Source: Planctomycetaceae bacterium (GTDB taxonomy: Bacteria; Planctomycetota; Phycisphaerae; UBA1845; UTPLA1). Taken from it: DNA of 64,000 bases. A program made the translations under genes and the position numbers. Under the pieces are notes generated by a model. That model was not told where the DNA came from and searched no databases. It was given only the letters and a program-made list of their open reading frames with translations. Shown here in pieces: positions 1 to 8,815 of the stretch (its first letter is position 1; each line of letters begins with the position of its first letter). The stretch is from assembly GCA_006969385.1 (NCBI GenBank), contig CP030884.1, positions 3,720,001 to 3,784,000 on the forward strand, read 5' to 3'.

Positions 1-209
1 GCCAGATAGGCGTCGAGTGCCGCGCGCGAGGCGAATTCGTACTGCACCGCGTACGCCCGCGTGCCGTCGTTGGTATCGACCTGCACCAAACGGCCGCGCT
101 CGGCACCGGCAGCGACGACGTCGGCGATGTGTTGATTGAGAATCCAATCGACCCAGCCTTGCTCGACGGCGGCGTCGTGGATGGTGGCGGTGACTTCGTA
201 AAGGTGCAT
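1..209 (-). CDS. DUF4286 family protein (C-terminus outside window)
   Basis: The reverse strand has an open frame from an ATG at 209 to the window edge, without its stop. It begins MHLYEVTATIHDA and contains WVDWILNQHI and a later QYEFAS segment. This matches the short DUF4286 family (about 100 residues, ferredoxin-like fold, function unknown), whose members start with MxYEVT and a W-x2-W helix. The ATG lies 2 nt after the stop of the pseudouridine synthase gene, so the two are probably co-transcribed. The family call is by pattern recognition; no function can be given. Confidence 0.7.
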   Translation of the reverse strand, partial: MHLYEVTATIHDAAVEQGWVDWILNQHIADVVAAGAERGRLVQVDTNDGTRAYAVQYEFASRAALDAYL

Positions 210-211
210 TA

Positions 212-1300
212 CTAAAGCCGCCCCTTCCCCCGTGCCGCATACTCCCGCAACGCCGCCAGCAGATCGATAAAATCCTGCGGGTACGGCGCTTCCAGCGTGA
301 TCGGCTCTTGCTCGATCGGATGCTTAAACGTCAATCGACAGGCGTGCAGCATCTGCCGCTTCCAAATCAAATCCGGTGAATCGCTGGGTCGCCCCGTGAT
401 GTGTTGCATGCCGATGTTGCGACCGCCGTAGAACGGGTCGCCGACGATCGGGTGTTTGATGTGCGACATGTGAATGCGCAGTTGATGCGTGCGGCCGGTC
501 TTGGGGTAGAGCTCGATGAGCGAAAAGCCGCTGAAGCGCTCGAGCACTTTGTAGCGCGTAACAGCGTTTTTGTGCAAGCGTTTCTCGAACTTGCTGCCCA
601 AACGCTCGGCAAAACCCGTGGCGATGTAACGATCGTGGACCGTGGGGTGTTGGCCGATGGGTACATCGATAATGTCTTCATCAAACTCGGGCGCGCCGTG
701 CACGACGGCGTGATAGACCTTCTCGGTGGTGCGGTCTTCAAACTGGCGGCTGATGCGCCAATGGGCTTCGTCGGTCTTGGCGATCACCATCAGGCCGGTG
801 GTGTTTTTATCGAGCCGATGCACGATACCGGGGCGAAAGGGATCGTCGGTCTGGGCCAACTCCTTGGAATAAAACGCGACCGCATTGGCGACGGTGCCGC
901 CTTGGGTGCGATTGGCCGGGTGCGCGATCATGTTGATGGGCTTGTTGATCGCGATGATGTAGTCGTCTTCGTACACGATATCGAGCGGGATATCTTCGGG
1001 TACGACATCGTAGGGTTCGGGCGGTTGAAACGTGATCTCGATCACATCGCCACCTTCCATCTCGTAGCTGTTCTTGGTGGGCTTACCGTTGACGAGCACT
1101 TCGCCGCTTTTGATCAGCTTTTGAATGATGCTGCGCGAGGCTTTCTTGAAACGCGAAACGAGATATTTATCTAGCCGCGCCCCCGGCAACTTGCGCCGCA
1201 CGGTAATACGCGCCTTGCGCACGCCTTCGCCGTTGTCGAAGGTTTCGAGCACTTCGAGATCGCTCTCGGGCAGGGGGTCGTGATGGGGTGGGCGTGCCAT
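212..1300 (-). CDS. rluD: RluA/RluD-family 23S rRNA pseudouridine synthase
   Basis: This 362-residue protein isomerises uridine to pseudouridine in RNA, most likely 23S rRNA. An N-terminal S4 RNA-binding domain is visible around residues 40-90 (GARLDKYLVSRF, SRSIIQKLIKSGEVLVNG). The catalytic domain carries the RluA signature RPGIVHRLDKNTTGL with the catalytic Asp at residue 164, followed by GRTHQLRIHM near residue 270. The length fits RluD-type enzymes. The exact target uridine cannot be read from sequence, so the symbol marks the closest known subgroup, not a proven position. It is the first gene of a minus-strand pair with the DUF4286 gene. Confidence 0.93.
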   Translation of the reverse strand: MARPPHHDPLPESDLEVLETFDNGEGVRKARITVRRKLPGARLDKYLVSRFKKASRSIIQKLIKSGEVLVNGKPTKNSYEMEGGDVIEITFQPPEPYDVVPEDIPLDIVYEDDYIIAINKPINMIAHPANRTQGGTVANAVAFYSKELAQTDDPFRPGIVHRLDKNTTGLMVIAKTDEAHWRISRQFEDRTTEKVYHAVVHGAPEFDEDIIDVPIGQHPTVHDRYIATGFAERLGSKFEKRLHKNAVTRYKVLERFSGFSLIELYPKTGRTHQLRIHMSHIKHPIVGDPFYGGRNIGMQHITGRPSDSPDLIWKRQMLHACRLTFKHPIEQEPITLEAPYPQDFIDLLAALREYAARGKGRL

Positions 1301-1412
1301 GCGGGTATGGTTTGGGGGAATGGTGGAATTGGCAAGGCGGGGGCGGATTGGAGGATGAGAGGATGGAGTGGAGCACTAATGAACGCATCAGCGCTGTTCG
1401 CGTCGATTTATT

Positions 1413-1456
1413 GGTGGCAGGAATCGTAGGGCAGGTGATAACCTGCCTCTGCCACC
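1413..1456. repeat. Nested palindromic intergenic repeat (GGCAGGT/ACCTGCC family, copy 1)
   Basis: An outer inverted repeat GGTGGCAG (1413-1420) / CTGCCACC (1449-1456) encloses an inner perfect hairpin GGCAGGT (1430-1436), loop GATA, ACCTGCC (1441-1447). Three further copies of the inner hairpin lie within the next 1.8 kb. The structure is directly readable; its function is unknown. Confidence 0.85.
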
Positions 1457-1553
1457 GGCGATGGAAAGATCATCTCAGAACGTTCGCTATTCAACATATC
1501 CGTCAGATGTACGGGGGCGATTCTTTGTCGCGGTGGGCTATAAAGGTTTCAAT

Positions 1554-2126
1554 ATGCTCGGCTTGCTGATGTTTCTAGGACTCGCTGGCGTTGGCTTCTT
1601 GGTGATCGCTTTTCAGCCGACACAAGAAGGCGGTCGTTGTGCCCAATGCGGTTACTCGAAGAACGGGACCGCGTCGGGCGTTTGTCCTGAATGTGGCAAG
1701 GCACATCAGGCTGGCGAAACCCATCGTCGATTTAAAGTGTCGCGACTGATGCTATTGATATCTCTCGCGTTTTTCTTATCGATTGGTTGCATTTATTTGG
1801 ATAGGCGAGTTTACGCACCGGCACATGGTCCGGCAGTTGAACAAACCTGTGGCTCAGACGACTCAGTCTGCGCAGTGACCGGTGTAGGGCAGGTGAAAAC
1901 CTGCCTCCGCCACCAGCGACGTCTTGCAACGCCGCTAACCAAAAGCCCTTTGGAGTCTTATCATTCCTACGGTTCCCAAACAACCTTGCCCGTTCGATCG
2001 ATCCATGCGTATAGCGGAGCAACGTTCTTCTTGTACCAAACGACCCGCGCAAGGCAGCCTTCGAACGGAGCGGGGGCACCGGGGCGCGGCATGGCAAAGG
2101 CGCGCGTGCCGTCTTTTTTGATATAG
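1554..2126 (+). CDS. Two-TM zinc-ribbon protein with repeat-derived C-terminus
   Basis: An ATG at 1554, preceded by AAAGG at a good distance, opens a protein starting MLGLLMFLGLAGVGFLVI, a first membrane segment. A zinc ribbon follows (CAQCGYSKNG ... CPECGK), the CxxCGY...CPECG type common in planctomycete membrane proteins, then a second hydrophobic helix (LMLLISLAFFLSIGCIYL). From about 1880 the frame passes through an intergenic palindromic repeat, and the last ~70 residues look non-protein-like. The frame then overlaps the 3' end of the convergent WG-repeat gene by about 160 nt. The original gene has probably lost its true 3' end. Function unknown. Confidence 0.5.
   Translation: MLGLLMFLGLAGVGFLVIAFQPTQEGGRCAQCGYSKNGTASGVCPECGKAHQAGETHRRFKVSRLMLLISLAFFLSIGCIYLDRRVYAPAHGPAVEQTCGSDDSVCAVTGVGQVKTCLRHQRRLATPLTKSPLESYHSYGSQTTLPVRSIHAYSGATFFLYQTTRARQPSNGAGAPGRGMAKARVPSFLI
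1881..1919. repeat. Palindromic repeat copy 2 (inside the preceding ORF)
   Basis: The inner hairpin GGCAGGT (1888-1894) / ACCTGCC (1899-1905) is flanked by GTGTAG on the left and CTCCGCCACCAGC on the right. It is almost identical over about 36 nt to the copy at 3021-3058, in the same orientation, so the two form direct repeats around the WG-repeat gene. Confidence 0.85.
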
Positions 2127-2977
2127 CCGCTGAAGTCTCCTGCTGTTACGGGTGCGAGACCGCCAACGAACGGACCAGCCGAATCGAATTGATAATCTAT
2201 AACCAGTGATCCACTACGATCGATAAACCCCCACTTTGCATCTTTTTGCACCGACGCCATGCCTTCAGAAAAATCGTGGCCCATTTCCACCATTGTTTTC
2301 AGCAGTTCCTCGCCATCTTGCTTTACATAGTTGGCTTTTTGATCGATGGTAACGACCAGACCGCGACCATTACTGAAGGAGTTCGTGAGAACGTACTTGA
2401 ACGCGATTTTGGTGGCGCCGGTTTTATCGATGTAGCCCATCTTGCCATCTTGCTTGGCGGGAATAAGACCCGCGGCTGGCTTACCGAGCTGTTGATAGTG
2501 CGGCTGTATCACCCATTCGCCATCGCGGTCAATTAATCCCCAAGCGGTACTTGGGGGCTTCGATTCCGCCTTCATTGTGGCGGCAGCGGCGTGGCCTTCA
2601 TTGAACTCGCTGACACTGGCGAACTTTCGCGGGATGACGAGTTGCCCATCGCGATTAACAAAACCCATACTGCCAAACTCGCCGATCGCGGCTCGACCTT
2701 CGTACATCGGTCGGATACCAGTCGTGAGTGTTGGCTTTAGGGCGTATTCACCTTCGGTATTGATGAGGCCGGTTTTGCCATTCACGATCACAGCGGCGCG
2801 GCCATCGGAGAATGGTGCGGCGCTGTCAAATTGCAAGGGAATTTTGATGTCGCCGTTGCAATCAATAAAGCCCATCTTGCCGCCTTGGTAGATCGTGAAA
2901 AGCTCGGCAGTCGGCGCATCGGCGGATTCGTTCGGTGCGAAGCAGAGAGCGAGGTGGATGCAGATGGCAAGCGTCAT
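1967..2977 (-). CDS. Secreted WG-repeat protein
   Basis: The protein consists of tandem WG-type beta repeats: GKMGFIDCNGDIKIPLQFD, GKTGLINTEGEYAL, GSMGFVNRDGQLVIP, AWGLIDRDGEWVIQ, GKMGYIDKTG, KWGFIDRSGSLVIDYQFD and others, roughly one per 45 residues. WG repeats probably form extracellular interaction surfaces. I place the start at 2977 rather than at the longer frame's 3103: it has GGAGA just upstream and opens a signal peptide (MTLAICIHLALCFA), whereas the extra upstream frame reads through a palindromic repeat. The gene sits between two direct copies of that repeat. Binding partner unknown. Confidence 0.8.
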   Translation of the reverse strand: MTLAICIHLALCFAPNESADAPTAELFTIYQGGKMGFIDCNGDIKIPLQFDSAAPFSDGRAAVIVNGKTGLINTEGEYALKPTLTTGIRPMYEGRAAIGEFGSMGFVNRDGQLVIPRKFASVSEFNEGHAAAATMKAESKPPSTAWGLIDRDGEWVIQPHYQQLGKPAAGLIPAKQDGKMGYIDKTGATKIAFKYVLTNSFSNGRGLVVTIDQKANYVKQDGEELLKTMVEMGHDFSEGMASVQKDAKWGFIDRSGSLVIDYQFDSAGPFVGGLAPVTAGDFSGYIKKDGTRAFAMPRPGAPAPFEGCLARVVWYKKNVAPLYAWIDRTGKVVWEP

Positions 2978-3020
2978 ATGGATTCTCCGGTTTGTACGAG
3001 ATTGTACCAAATCGAGACGC

Positions 3021-3058
3021 GTGTAGGGCAGGTGAAAACCTGCCTCTGCCACCAGCCG
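3021..3058. repeat. Palindromic repeat copy 3
   Basis: GTGTAGGGCAGGTGAAAACC followed by TGCCTCTGCCACCAGC. It differs from copy 2 at one position over the shared core (CTCTGCC versus CTCCGCC). It lies between the WG-repeat start codon and the spacer before the ABC exporter. Confidence 0.85.
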
Positions 3059-3160
3059 ATTTAACCTAGCGCGAGAACAGTTCGGGCGTCGCGCGACAGG
3101 CACTCCGGTTTCGACAAGCTCCTAAAGGCCGTTAAATTCGTTTCGGTAGTTTCGTCGCGC

Positions 3161-3187
3161 GCTGGCAGGTTCTCACCTGCCCTACAA
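3161..3187. repeat. Palindromic repeat copy 4, opposite orientation
   Basis: GCTGGCAGGTTCTCACCTGC followed by CCTAC is the reverse-oriented form of copies 1-3, with perfect GGCAGGT/ACCTGCC arms and a TCTC loop. It lies 44 nt before the ABC exporter start. Confidence 0.8.
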
Positions 3188-3230
3188 ACCCCGCTTCGAC
3201 CTTGGCGCTTGGGCCACCTACAATCCCAGC

Positions 3231-5258
3231 ATGCCAACCAGACCTTCCAGTCGGCGGCGATACGAGCAGTATCGCCGCCAGATCAAGCATCGACATGCCG
3301 AGGCGCGCAAGAAGCCCGAGAACGGCGACGGTATCGACGCCCCCGCACGCGCCGATGCCGTACAGACCGGCGAAGTGAAATCGACCCATCGCAGCCGCTC
3401 GTTTAACGAGTTGTTCAAGTGCTTTTGGGGCTATCTCGACGGTCATCATCGCACGGTGTATGCGTTTTTGTTTACCGTCAGCGTGTCGACGGTGCTGGGG
3501 CTGATCCCGCTCTACGGTACCAAGCTCGTGGTCGACAACGTGTTGGGCGAGCGCGCTTTGCCGGAAGGCTTATCGCAATGGATCACGCTGCCGAGCGATC
3601 GCAGCGGCCTGCTCGCTGCAATTGCCATCGGCATGGTTACGCTCTCGGCGGTTTCGTTGGGGATTAACTTGTGGGGGCGCTGGCAGGCGACGCGCGTGAG
3701 CAAGCGCGTGGCCGTCGATGCGCGGCGGCAATTGTTCGATCACGTGGTGCGCTTACCGTTGCATCGGATTTACAAGATTAAGAGTGGTGGCGTGGCCAGC
3801 ATTCTGCGCGAAGACGCGGGCGGTATCGGCGATCTCGTGTTTTCGATGATGTATAACCCGTGGCGGGCAATCATTCAGTTATTCGGCTCGCTGTTTGTAT
3901 TGATCTTCGTCGATTGGCGTATGTTGCTCGGTTCGCTGGCGCTGATTCCAATCGTGTGGTACACGCATCGCACGTGGGTAGGGCGGATTCGTCCATTTTG
4001 GCGCGACATTCGCACCACGCGGCAGTCGATCGATAGCCAGGCGGCCGAATCGTTCGGCGGCATTCGCGTGATTCGCGGTTTTGCGCGCGATCGTACGGAG
4101 ACGTCGCGCTTTACCGGCGGCAACCACTTCATGGCGCGGCAGGAATTGTTCGCTTGGTGGTGGATGCGCGGCGTCGATGCGGCGTGGGGCATTCTGATTC
4201 CGTTGGCGACGGCGTTGCTATTGTGGTATGGCGGCTCGCGCGTGTTGGCGGATCAGGAATTGGTGAAGCAAGGGCTGCTGGCGGCATCCAAGGCTTTTAC
4301 GGTCGGTGACCTGGTCGTCTTTCTCGCGTATCTGACGGCGTTGCTCGATCCGATCGCCACCTTGGCCCAAAGCGCGACCACGCTGCAAAACGGGTTGGCG
4401 GGTTTGGATCGTACGCTGGATCTGATGGCCGAACCGTTGGATATGGAGTCGAGTGACTCGACAAAGATGCTCGATCGGTCGCAAGTGAAGGGGCATATCA
4501 CGCTGGAGAGTGTTTCCTTCACCTACCCGGCGGGCAAGGCACCCGTGATTAAAGACGTTTGTCTGGATGTGCCACCGGGCAGTACCGTTGCGCTGGTCGG
4601 CCCGAGCGGTGCGGGCAAGACGACGCTCTGCAATCTCATTGCGCGCTTCTACGACCCACAGGAGGGAACCGTGCGGCTGGACGGCACCGATCTGCGCGAT
4701 ATCGACGCGGAAAGTTATCGTCGGCTCCTTGGCATAGTCGAGCAGGATACTTTCTTGTTTGACGGCACCATCGGCGAAAACATCGGTTACGGTCGGCGCG
4801 ATGCCACGCGTGAGGCAATCATAGCTGCCGCCAAGCTAGCCAACGCACATGATTTCATCAAAGATTTGGAGCACGGTTACGACACGCTGATTGGCGAACG
4901 CGGCGTACGGCTAAGTGGGGGGCAGCGTCAGCGCTTAACGATCGCGCGCGCGATTCTGGCCGATCCAAAGGTTTTGATCCTCGACGAAGCCACCAGCAAT
5001 CTCGACTCGGAAAGCGAACGCACGATTCAACACTGCTTGCACACGCTCATGCAAGGCCGCACCAGTTTTGTGATCGCGCATCGCCTTAGCACCATCGCCG
5101 CGGCGGACCATATCGTCGTGATCGAAAACGGCGGCATTGTCGAGCAGGGCAGCCACGAAGAGTTGATGGCCAGCAGCGGTCGCTATCGATATATGGTGGA
5201 CCTGCAAACGCGACCGGTGGAGGTCGAAGCGGAAGAAGCAACGGTCGGCGCGGAATAG
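3231..5258 (+). CDS. ABC exporter, fused permease-ATPase (MsbA/multidrug type)
   Basis: This is a 675-residue half-transporter that exports a substrate from the inner membrane at the cost of ATP. About 60 basic and charged residues precede six predicted membrane helices (from about residue 75 to 360), then the ATPase domain: Walker A GPSGAGKTT at about 457, ABC signature LSGGQRQR at about 561, Walker B VLILDEATS at about 581 and the H-loop His in VIAHRLST at about 617. All catalytic elements are present. It would act as a homodimer. The substrate (lipid A-like lipid, peptide or drug) cannot be read from sequence. It stands alone, not in a visible operon. Confidence 0.93.
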   Translation: MPTRPSSRRRYEQYRRQIKHRHAEARKKPENGDGIDAPARADAVQTGEVKSTHRSRSFNELFKCFWGYLDGHHRTVYAFLFTVSVSTVLGLIPLYGTKLVVDNVLGERALPEGLSQWITLPSDRSGLLAAIAIGMVTLSAVSLGINLWGRWQATRVSKRVAVDARRQLFDHVVRLPLHRIYKIKSGGVASILREDAGGIGDLVFSMMYNPWRAIIQLFGSLFVLIFVDWRMLLGSLALIPIVWYTHRTWVGRIRPFWRDIRTTRQSIDSQAAESFGGIRVIRGFARDRTETSRFTGGNHFMARQELFAWWWMRGVDAAWGILIPLATALLLWYGGSRVLADQELVKQGLLAASKAFTVGDLVVFLAYLTALLDPIATLAQSATTLQNGLAGLDRTLDLMAEPLDMESSDSTKMLDRSQVKGHITLESVSFTYPAGKAPVIKDVCLDVPPGSTVALVGPSGAGKTTLCNLIARFYDPQEGTVRLDGTDLRDIDAESYRRLLGIVEQDTFLFDGTIGENIGYGRRDATREAIIAAAKLANAHDFIKDLEHGYDTLIGERGVRLSGGQRQRLTIARAILADPKVLILDEATSNLDSESERTIQHCLHTLMQGRTSFVIAHRLSTIAAADHIVVIENGGIVEQGSHEELMASSGRYRYMVDLQTRPVEVEAEEATVGAE

Positions 5259-5700
5259 GGCGTCGATGAGCGCTCAATTCAAAGCGACGTGTCCTTGTTT
5301 TGTCGCAATGTCATCCCGATTGATTGCCGAGCGAAGGTCGCGAACCAAAGCAATTCACGACACATGGCTACCACGACACATTTCCACCGTGACACTTTGC
5401 CGCCGGCCAATGGCCGGTGGCCTCGTCGCGCAGCGCGAAATCCGAGCAACTGCATCGAGAAATGATCGTTCTGGCCGATATCGCTCTGAATAAAGACAGA
5501 ATCCTGCGATCTCATTTCAAAAAGTAGCTTTTTCCTTTCGATATTAATCCAATTTGGATAGGCTCAATAAGGTTCCGTAACCGTCCGCAAATCGCGACAG
5601 GTATATCTGTGTTATTCTGTTCGATTGCAATAGGTGGGTTCGCCTGCCGTTGTGCCGGTTGTTCCTCGCCAATTGCGTTCGTCTAAGTTGAGGGATCGTT
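5259..5700. other. Intergenic region with palindromic repeat, no gene seen
   Basis: About 440 nt lie between the ABC exporter and the cytochrome/propeller gene. Short frames here have no protein-like composition. The only clear element is the palindrome at 5399-5421. The downstream gene has a good ribosome binding site (GAGGGA, 6-7 nt before its ATG), so its promoter should lie in this stretch, but I see no convincing -35/-10 pair. Confidence 0.6.
5399..5421. repeat. Perfect palindrome around CCGGCCAATGGCCGG
   Basis: GCCGCCGGCC, loop AAT, GGCCGGTGGC: a 10-bp stem with one G-T wobble. The same core (CGGCCAATGGCCG) recurs after the next gene at 8691-8703, so copies bracket that gene. Confidence 0.8.
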
Positions 5701-8643
5701 ATGCGCTTGCTTATTTGTTACGTCGCGGTGCTCTCAATCGCGTCGGTGTCGGCATTCGGTGAGTCATTCACGAACTGGGAAAATCCGCATGTTCACCCGC
5801 TCGACAATACGCCCGACGGCAACCGCCTCTTGGCAGTAAATCTGCCCGATGCACAGCTCGAAGTCTTCGATATATCGAACGGCACGCCGATGCGACAATT
5901 CTCCGTGCCGGTCGGTATCGATCCCGTCAGCGTAAGGGCGCGCAGCAATACCGAAGCGTGGGTCGTTAATCACATCTCCGACTCAGTCAGCATTGTCGAC
6001 CTCACGACAGGGCATGTGGTGCACACGCTCGATACTGACGACGAACCTGCGGACGTGATATTCTCAGAGACATCGGCCCGCGCCTTCGTTTCGTGTTCGC
6101 AAACCAACACAGTTCTGGTTTGGGATTTGAACGCACTCGATGCGCCGCCGCAGCGGTTGAACATCATCGGCGAAGACCCGCGCGCGTTGGCATTCAGCGA
6201 AGCCCGCGACGAAGTCTATCTCGCTGTTTTTGAGTCGGGTAACAACACCACGATTCTCGGTGGGGGTAGCCAGATGGGCGGCGGCTTTCCGCCCAATGTC
6301 GTGAATAATAATAGCGGCCCGCATAACGGCACCAATCCGCCGCCCAACGATGGCAATAACTTCACGCCCGCGCAAAATCCAGCCAATCCCAATCCACCCG
6401 CCGTCGGCATGATCGTCAAGAAGAACGATGCCGGTCAGTGGATGGACGACAACAACGGCAACTGGACCGATCTCGTTAGTGGTGCCAACGCCAACGCTTC
6501 GGGCCGACCGCAAGGGTGGGACCTATACGATCATGACCTTGCCATTATCGATGCGGGCACGTTAGACATTTCCTACGCGACCGGCCTGATGAACATCTGT
6601 ATGTCGCTGGCCGTGCATCCGACGACTCAAGAAGTAACGGTCATCGGTACCGATGCGACGAACGAAGTGCGCTTCGAGCCCGTTTTGCGCGGTCGATTTT
6701 TGCGGGTCAACATGGCGCGCGTATCACCGGCGGGCGCGAGCACGCTGGGCGTGCAAGACTTGAATCAGCATCTTACCTATGGCGCGACGGTGCCGTTCGT
6801 GCCGATCCCGCAAGAAGAGCGCGATAAGTCGCTGGGCGATCCGCGTGCGATTGTGTGGATGGCCGACGGCACGCGCGGTTATGTCGCGGGTATGGGTTCC
6901 AACAATGTGGTGATGATTGATAGCAGCGGCACGCGGTTGAATAAAACGCTCGACCCGCTGCAAACCACGATCGAAGTCGGTGAAGGCCCGACGGGGTTGG
7001 CGCTCAACGAGCGCGATGGCGTGTTGTATGTGTTGAATAAGTTCTCGTCGACGCTTTCCGTAGTTGACTTGGCGACGGAAACCGAGGTGGACCAAATCGC
7101 GATTCACGATGCCACGCCGACGGCGGTTAAGGTCGGACGCAAGCACTTGTACGACACGCATCGCAACTCGGGTCTCGGTCATATTGCCTGTGCCTCGTGT
7201 CATGTCGATGCACGAATGGACCGACTCGCGTGGGATTTGGGTGCGCCCGATGGTGAGATGAAAGCGTTCGATCAGAACTGTCTAATTGCGAATAACTGTG
7301 AAGATTGGCACCCGATGAAGGGGCCGATGACCACGCAGACGATGCAACACATCATTGGCATGGAACCGCTGCACTGGCGCGGCGATCGCTTCGGTATCGA
7401 AGAATTCGCCGAAGCGTTTCTGGTGTTGCAAGGTGCCGACGAAGCGCTACCTACCGAGGGGCCGGTCGACGAGATGCAGGACTTTGAAGACTTTCTCGCG
7501 TCGATTTACTTCCCGCCCAATCCGTATCGCAAATTCGATAACAGCTTGCCGACCGATCTACCGTTGCCCGGCCATTTCACGACCGGACGCTTCGGCCCTG
7601 CGGGGCAACCGTTGCCGAACGGCAATGCACAAGCTGGTTTGTTTGAGTATCGCACGGGTGGTTTGGATGGTGGTTTGCAATGCGTGACGTGCCACACCAT
7701 GCCGACGGGCGCGGGTGCTGATGGTGCGTTGGTTGGTTTCCCACCGACGTTTCAACCCTTGCCGCCGGGGCCCGAAGGTGAGCGGCACCTCACGATTGTC
7801 TCCATCGACGGCTCAACCAACGTGAGCATGAAGACGCCGCATCTGCGCAATCAGTACGACAAAGTCGGTTTTGAAACCACGCAACAAATGAACACGGCGG
7901 GCTTCGGCTTCTTGCACGACGGCAGCGTCGATTCGATCGCGCGCTTCGTGAACGAGCCGGTGTTTAGCCTCGCGTCCGATCAGGAAACGGCCGACATGGT
8001 TGCGTTTATGTTGGCATTCGCGGGTTCGGATTTGCCCGATGGTTCGCCGACCAATCCGCTTGAGCCGCCCGGTCCGCCCAGCCAGGACACGCATGCGGCC
8101 GTGGGTACCCAAACGACGCTGGTCGATATCGCGACGGCATCCGCAGCGCAAATTGCGTTGATGAATGACATGATGCTGGAAGCCGACCTCGGTCGCGTCG
8201 GATTAATCGTGAAGGCGCGCGTGGGCGGCGTGTTGCGCGGGGCACGCTATGACGGTGCGGGAATTTTTCAAACCGACCGCGCAGGTGAAACGATTACGAC
8301 GGTCGATTTGCAAGCCCTGGCCGCGCCCGGCAGCGAGCAAACCTGGACCGTCGTCGTCGCGGGTGCGGAAACGCGCTTGGGTGTGGATCGTGACGAAGAC
8401 GGCTTTTTCGATCGCGATGAAATCGACAATTGTAGTGATCCGGCCGATCCGCTCAGCGTGCCGGGGGCCAAGGGCGATCTAAATAGCGACAATGTCGTGG
8501 ATATTGATGACATCGATGGCTTTTCGTCGGCGCTGTTGAGCGATAATCCGACGGCCTTCGAACAGGATCGCGCCGATACCAATTGCGACGGCACGCTCAA
8601 CGGTGCGGATATCGCGTCGTTTATGGGATTGTTGCTGCAATAA
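5701..8643 (+). CDS. Secreted di-haem cytochrome/YVTN-type beta-propeller protein with C-terminal dockerin-like repeat
   Basis: This 980-residue exported protein has a clear signal peptide (MRLLICYVAVLSIASVSAFG). The first ~480 residues are propeller blades with YVTN-like motifs (AWVVNHISDSVSIVDLTTG, LYVLNKFSSTLSVVDLATE) and an Asn/Pro-rich insert around 200-250. Two haem-binding motifs follow, CASCH at 497-501 and CVTCH at 661-665, arranged as in MauG/di-haem peroxidase-like proteins. The C-terminus (about 920-980) has two EF-hand-like dockerin segments (GDLNSDNVVDIDDIDGF, DTNCDGTLNGADI). It is probably an extracytoplasmic redox protein. The start is supported by GAGGGA upstream. The substrate is unknown. 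Confidence 0.8.
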   Translation: MRLLICYVAVLSIASVSAFGESFTNWENPHVHPLDNTPDGNRLLAVNLPDAQLEVFDISNGTPMRQFSVPVGIDPVSVRARSNTEAWVVNHISDSVSIVDLTTGHVVHTLDTDDEPADVIFSETSARAFVSCSQTNTVLVWDLNALDAPPQRLNIIGEDPRALAFSEARDEVYLAVFESGNNTTILGGGSQMGGGFPPNVVNNNSGPHNGTNPPPNDGNNFTPAQNPANPNPPAVGMIVKKNDAGQWMDDNNGNWTDLVSGANANASGRPQGWDLYDHDLAIIDAGTLDISYATGLMNICMSLAVHPTTQEVTVIGTDATNEVRFEPVLRGRFLRVNMARVSPAGASTLGVQDLNQHLTYGATVPFVPIPQEERDKSLGDPRAIVWMADGTRGYVAGMGSNNVVMIDSSGTRLNKTLDPLQTTIEVGEGPTGLALNERDGVLYVLNKFSSTLSVVDLATETEVDQIAIHDATPTAVKVGRKHLYDTHRNSGLGHIACASCHVDARMDRLAWDLGAPDGEMKAFDQNCLIANNCEDWHPMKGPMTTQTMQHIIGMEPLHWRGDRFGIEEFAEAFLVLQGADEALPTEGPVDEMQDFEDFLASIYFPPNPYRKFDNSLPTDLPLPGHFTTGRFGPAGQPLPNGNAQAGLFEYRTGGLDGGLQCVTCHTMPTGAGADGALVGFPPTFQPLPPGPEGERHLTIVSIDGSTNVSMKTPHLRNQYDKVGFETTQQMNTAGFGFLHDGSVDSIARFVNEPVFSLASDQETADMVAFMLAFAGSDLPDGSPTNPLEPPGPPSQDTHAAVGTQTTLVDIATASAAQIALMNDMMLEADLGRVGLIVKARVGGVLRGARYDGAGIFQTDRAGETITTVDLQALAAPGSEQTWTVVVAGAETRLGVDRDEDGFFDRDEIDNCSDPADPLSVPGAKGDLNSDNVVDIDDIDGFSSALLSDNPTAFEQDRADTNCDGTLNGADIASFMGLLLQ

Positions 8644-8683
8644 CAATAAGATCGAATCAACAGCGCATGACGTAAAACACATA

Positions 8684-8717
8684 TAGCCCTCGGCCAATGG
8701 CCGGGGGCTAATTTTGT
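8684..8717 (+). terminator. Hairpin with T-rich tail, also a repeat copy
   Basis: TAGCCCTCGGCC, loop AAT, GGCCGGGGGCTA forms a 12-bp stem with one mismatch, followed by ATTTTGTT. Its position 40 nt after the cytochrome/propeller stop fits a rho-independent terminator. The core is shared with the palindrome at 5399-5421, so it may instead, or also, be a dispersed repeat. Confidence 0.55.
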
Positions 8718-8815
8718 TAATGCGTGACATGAGATTTATTTGCGTGGCCTTCGAGGGACGCAGGTAGCAGCATGCCATCCGCATACGATTTGCTACCCAC
8801 GCGTCGTCGCCGCTA

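Noticed and set aside
401..1174. Plus-strand frame of 257 residues opposite the pseudouridine synthase
   Set aside because: It is antisense to a gene with full catalytic motifs and has no ribosome site or family resemblance.
5266..5493. Short frame between the ABC exporter and the cytochrome/propeller gene
   Set aside because: It runs through a palindromic repeat and has no protein-like composition.
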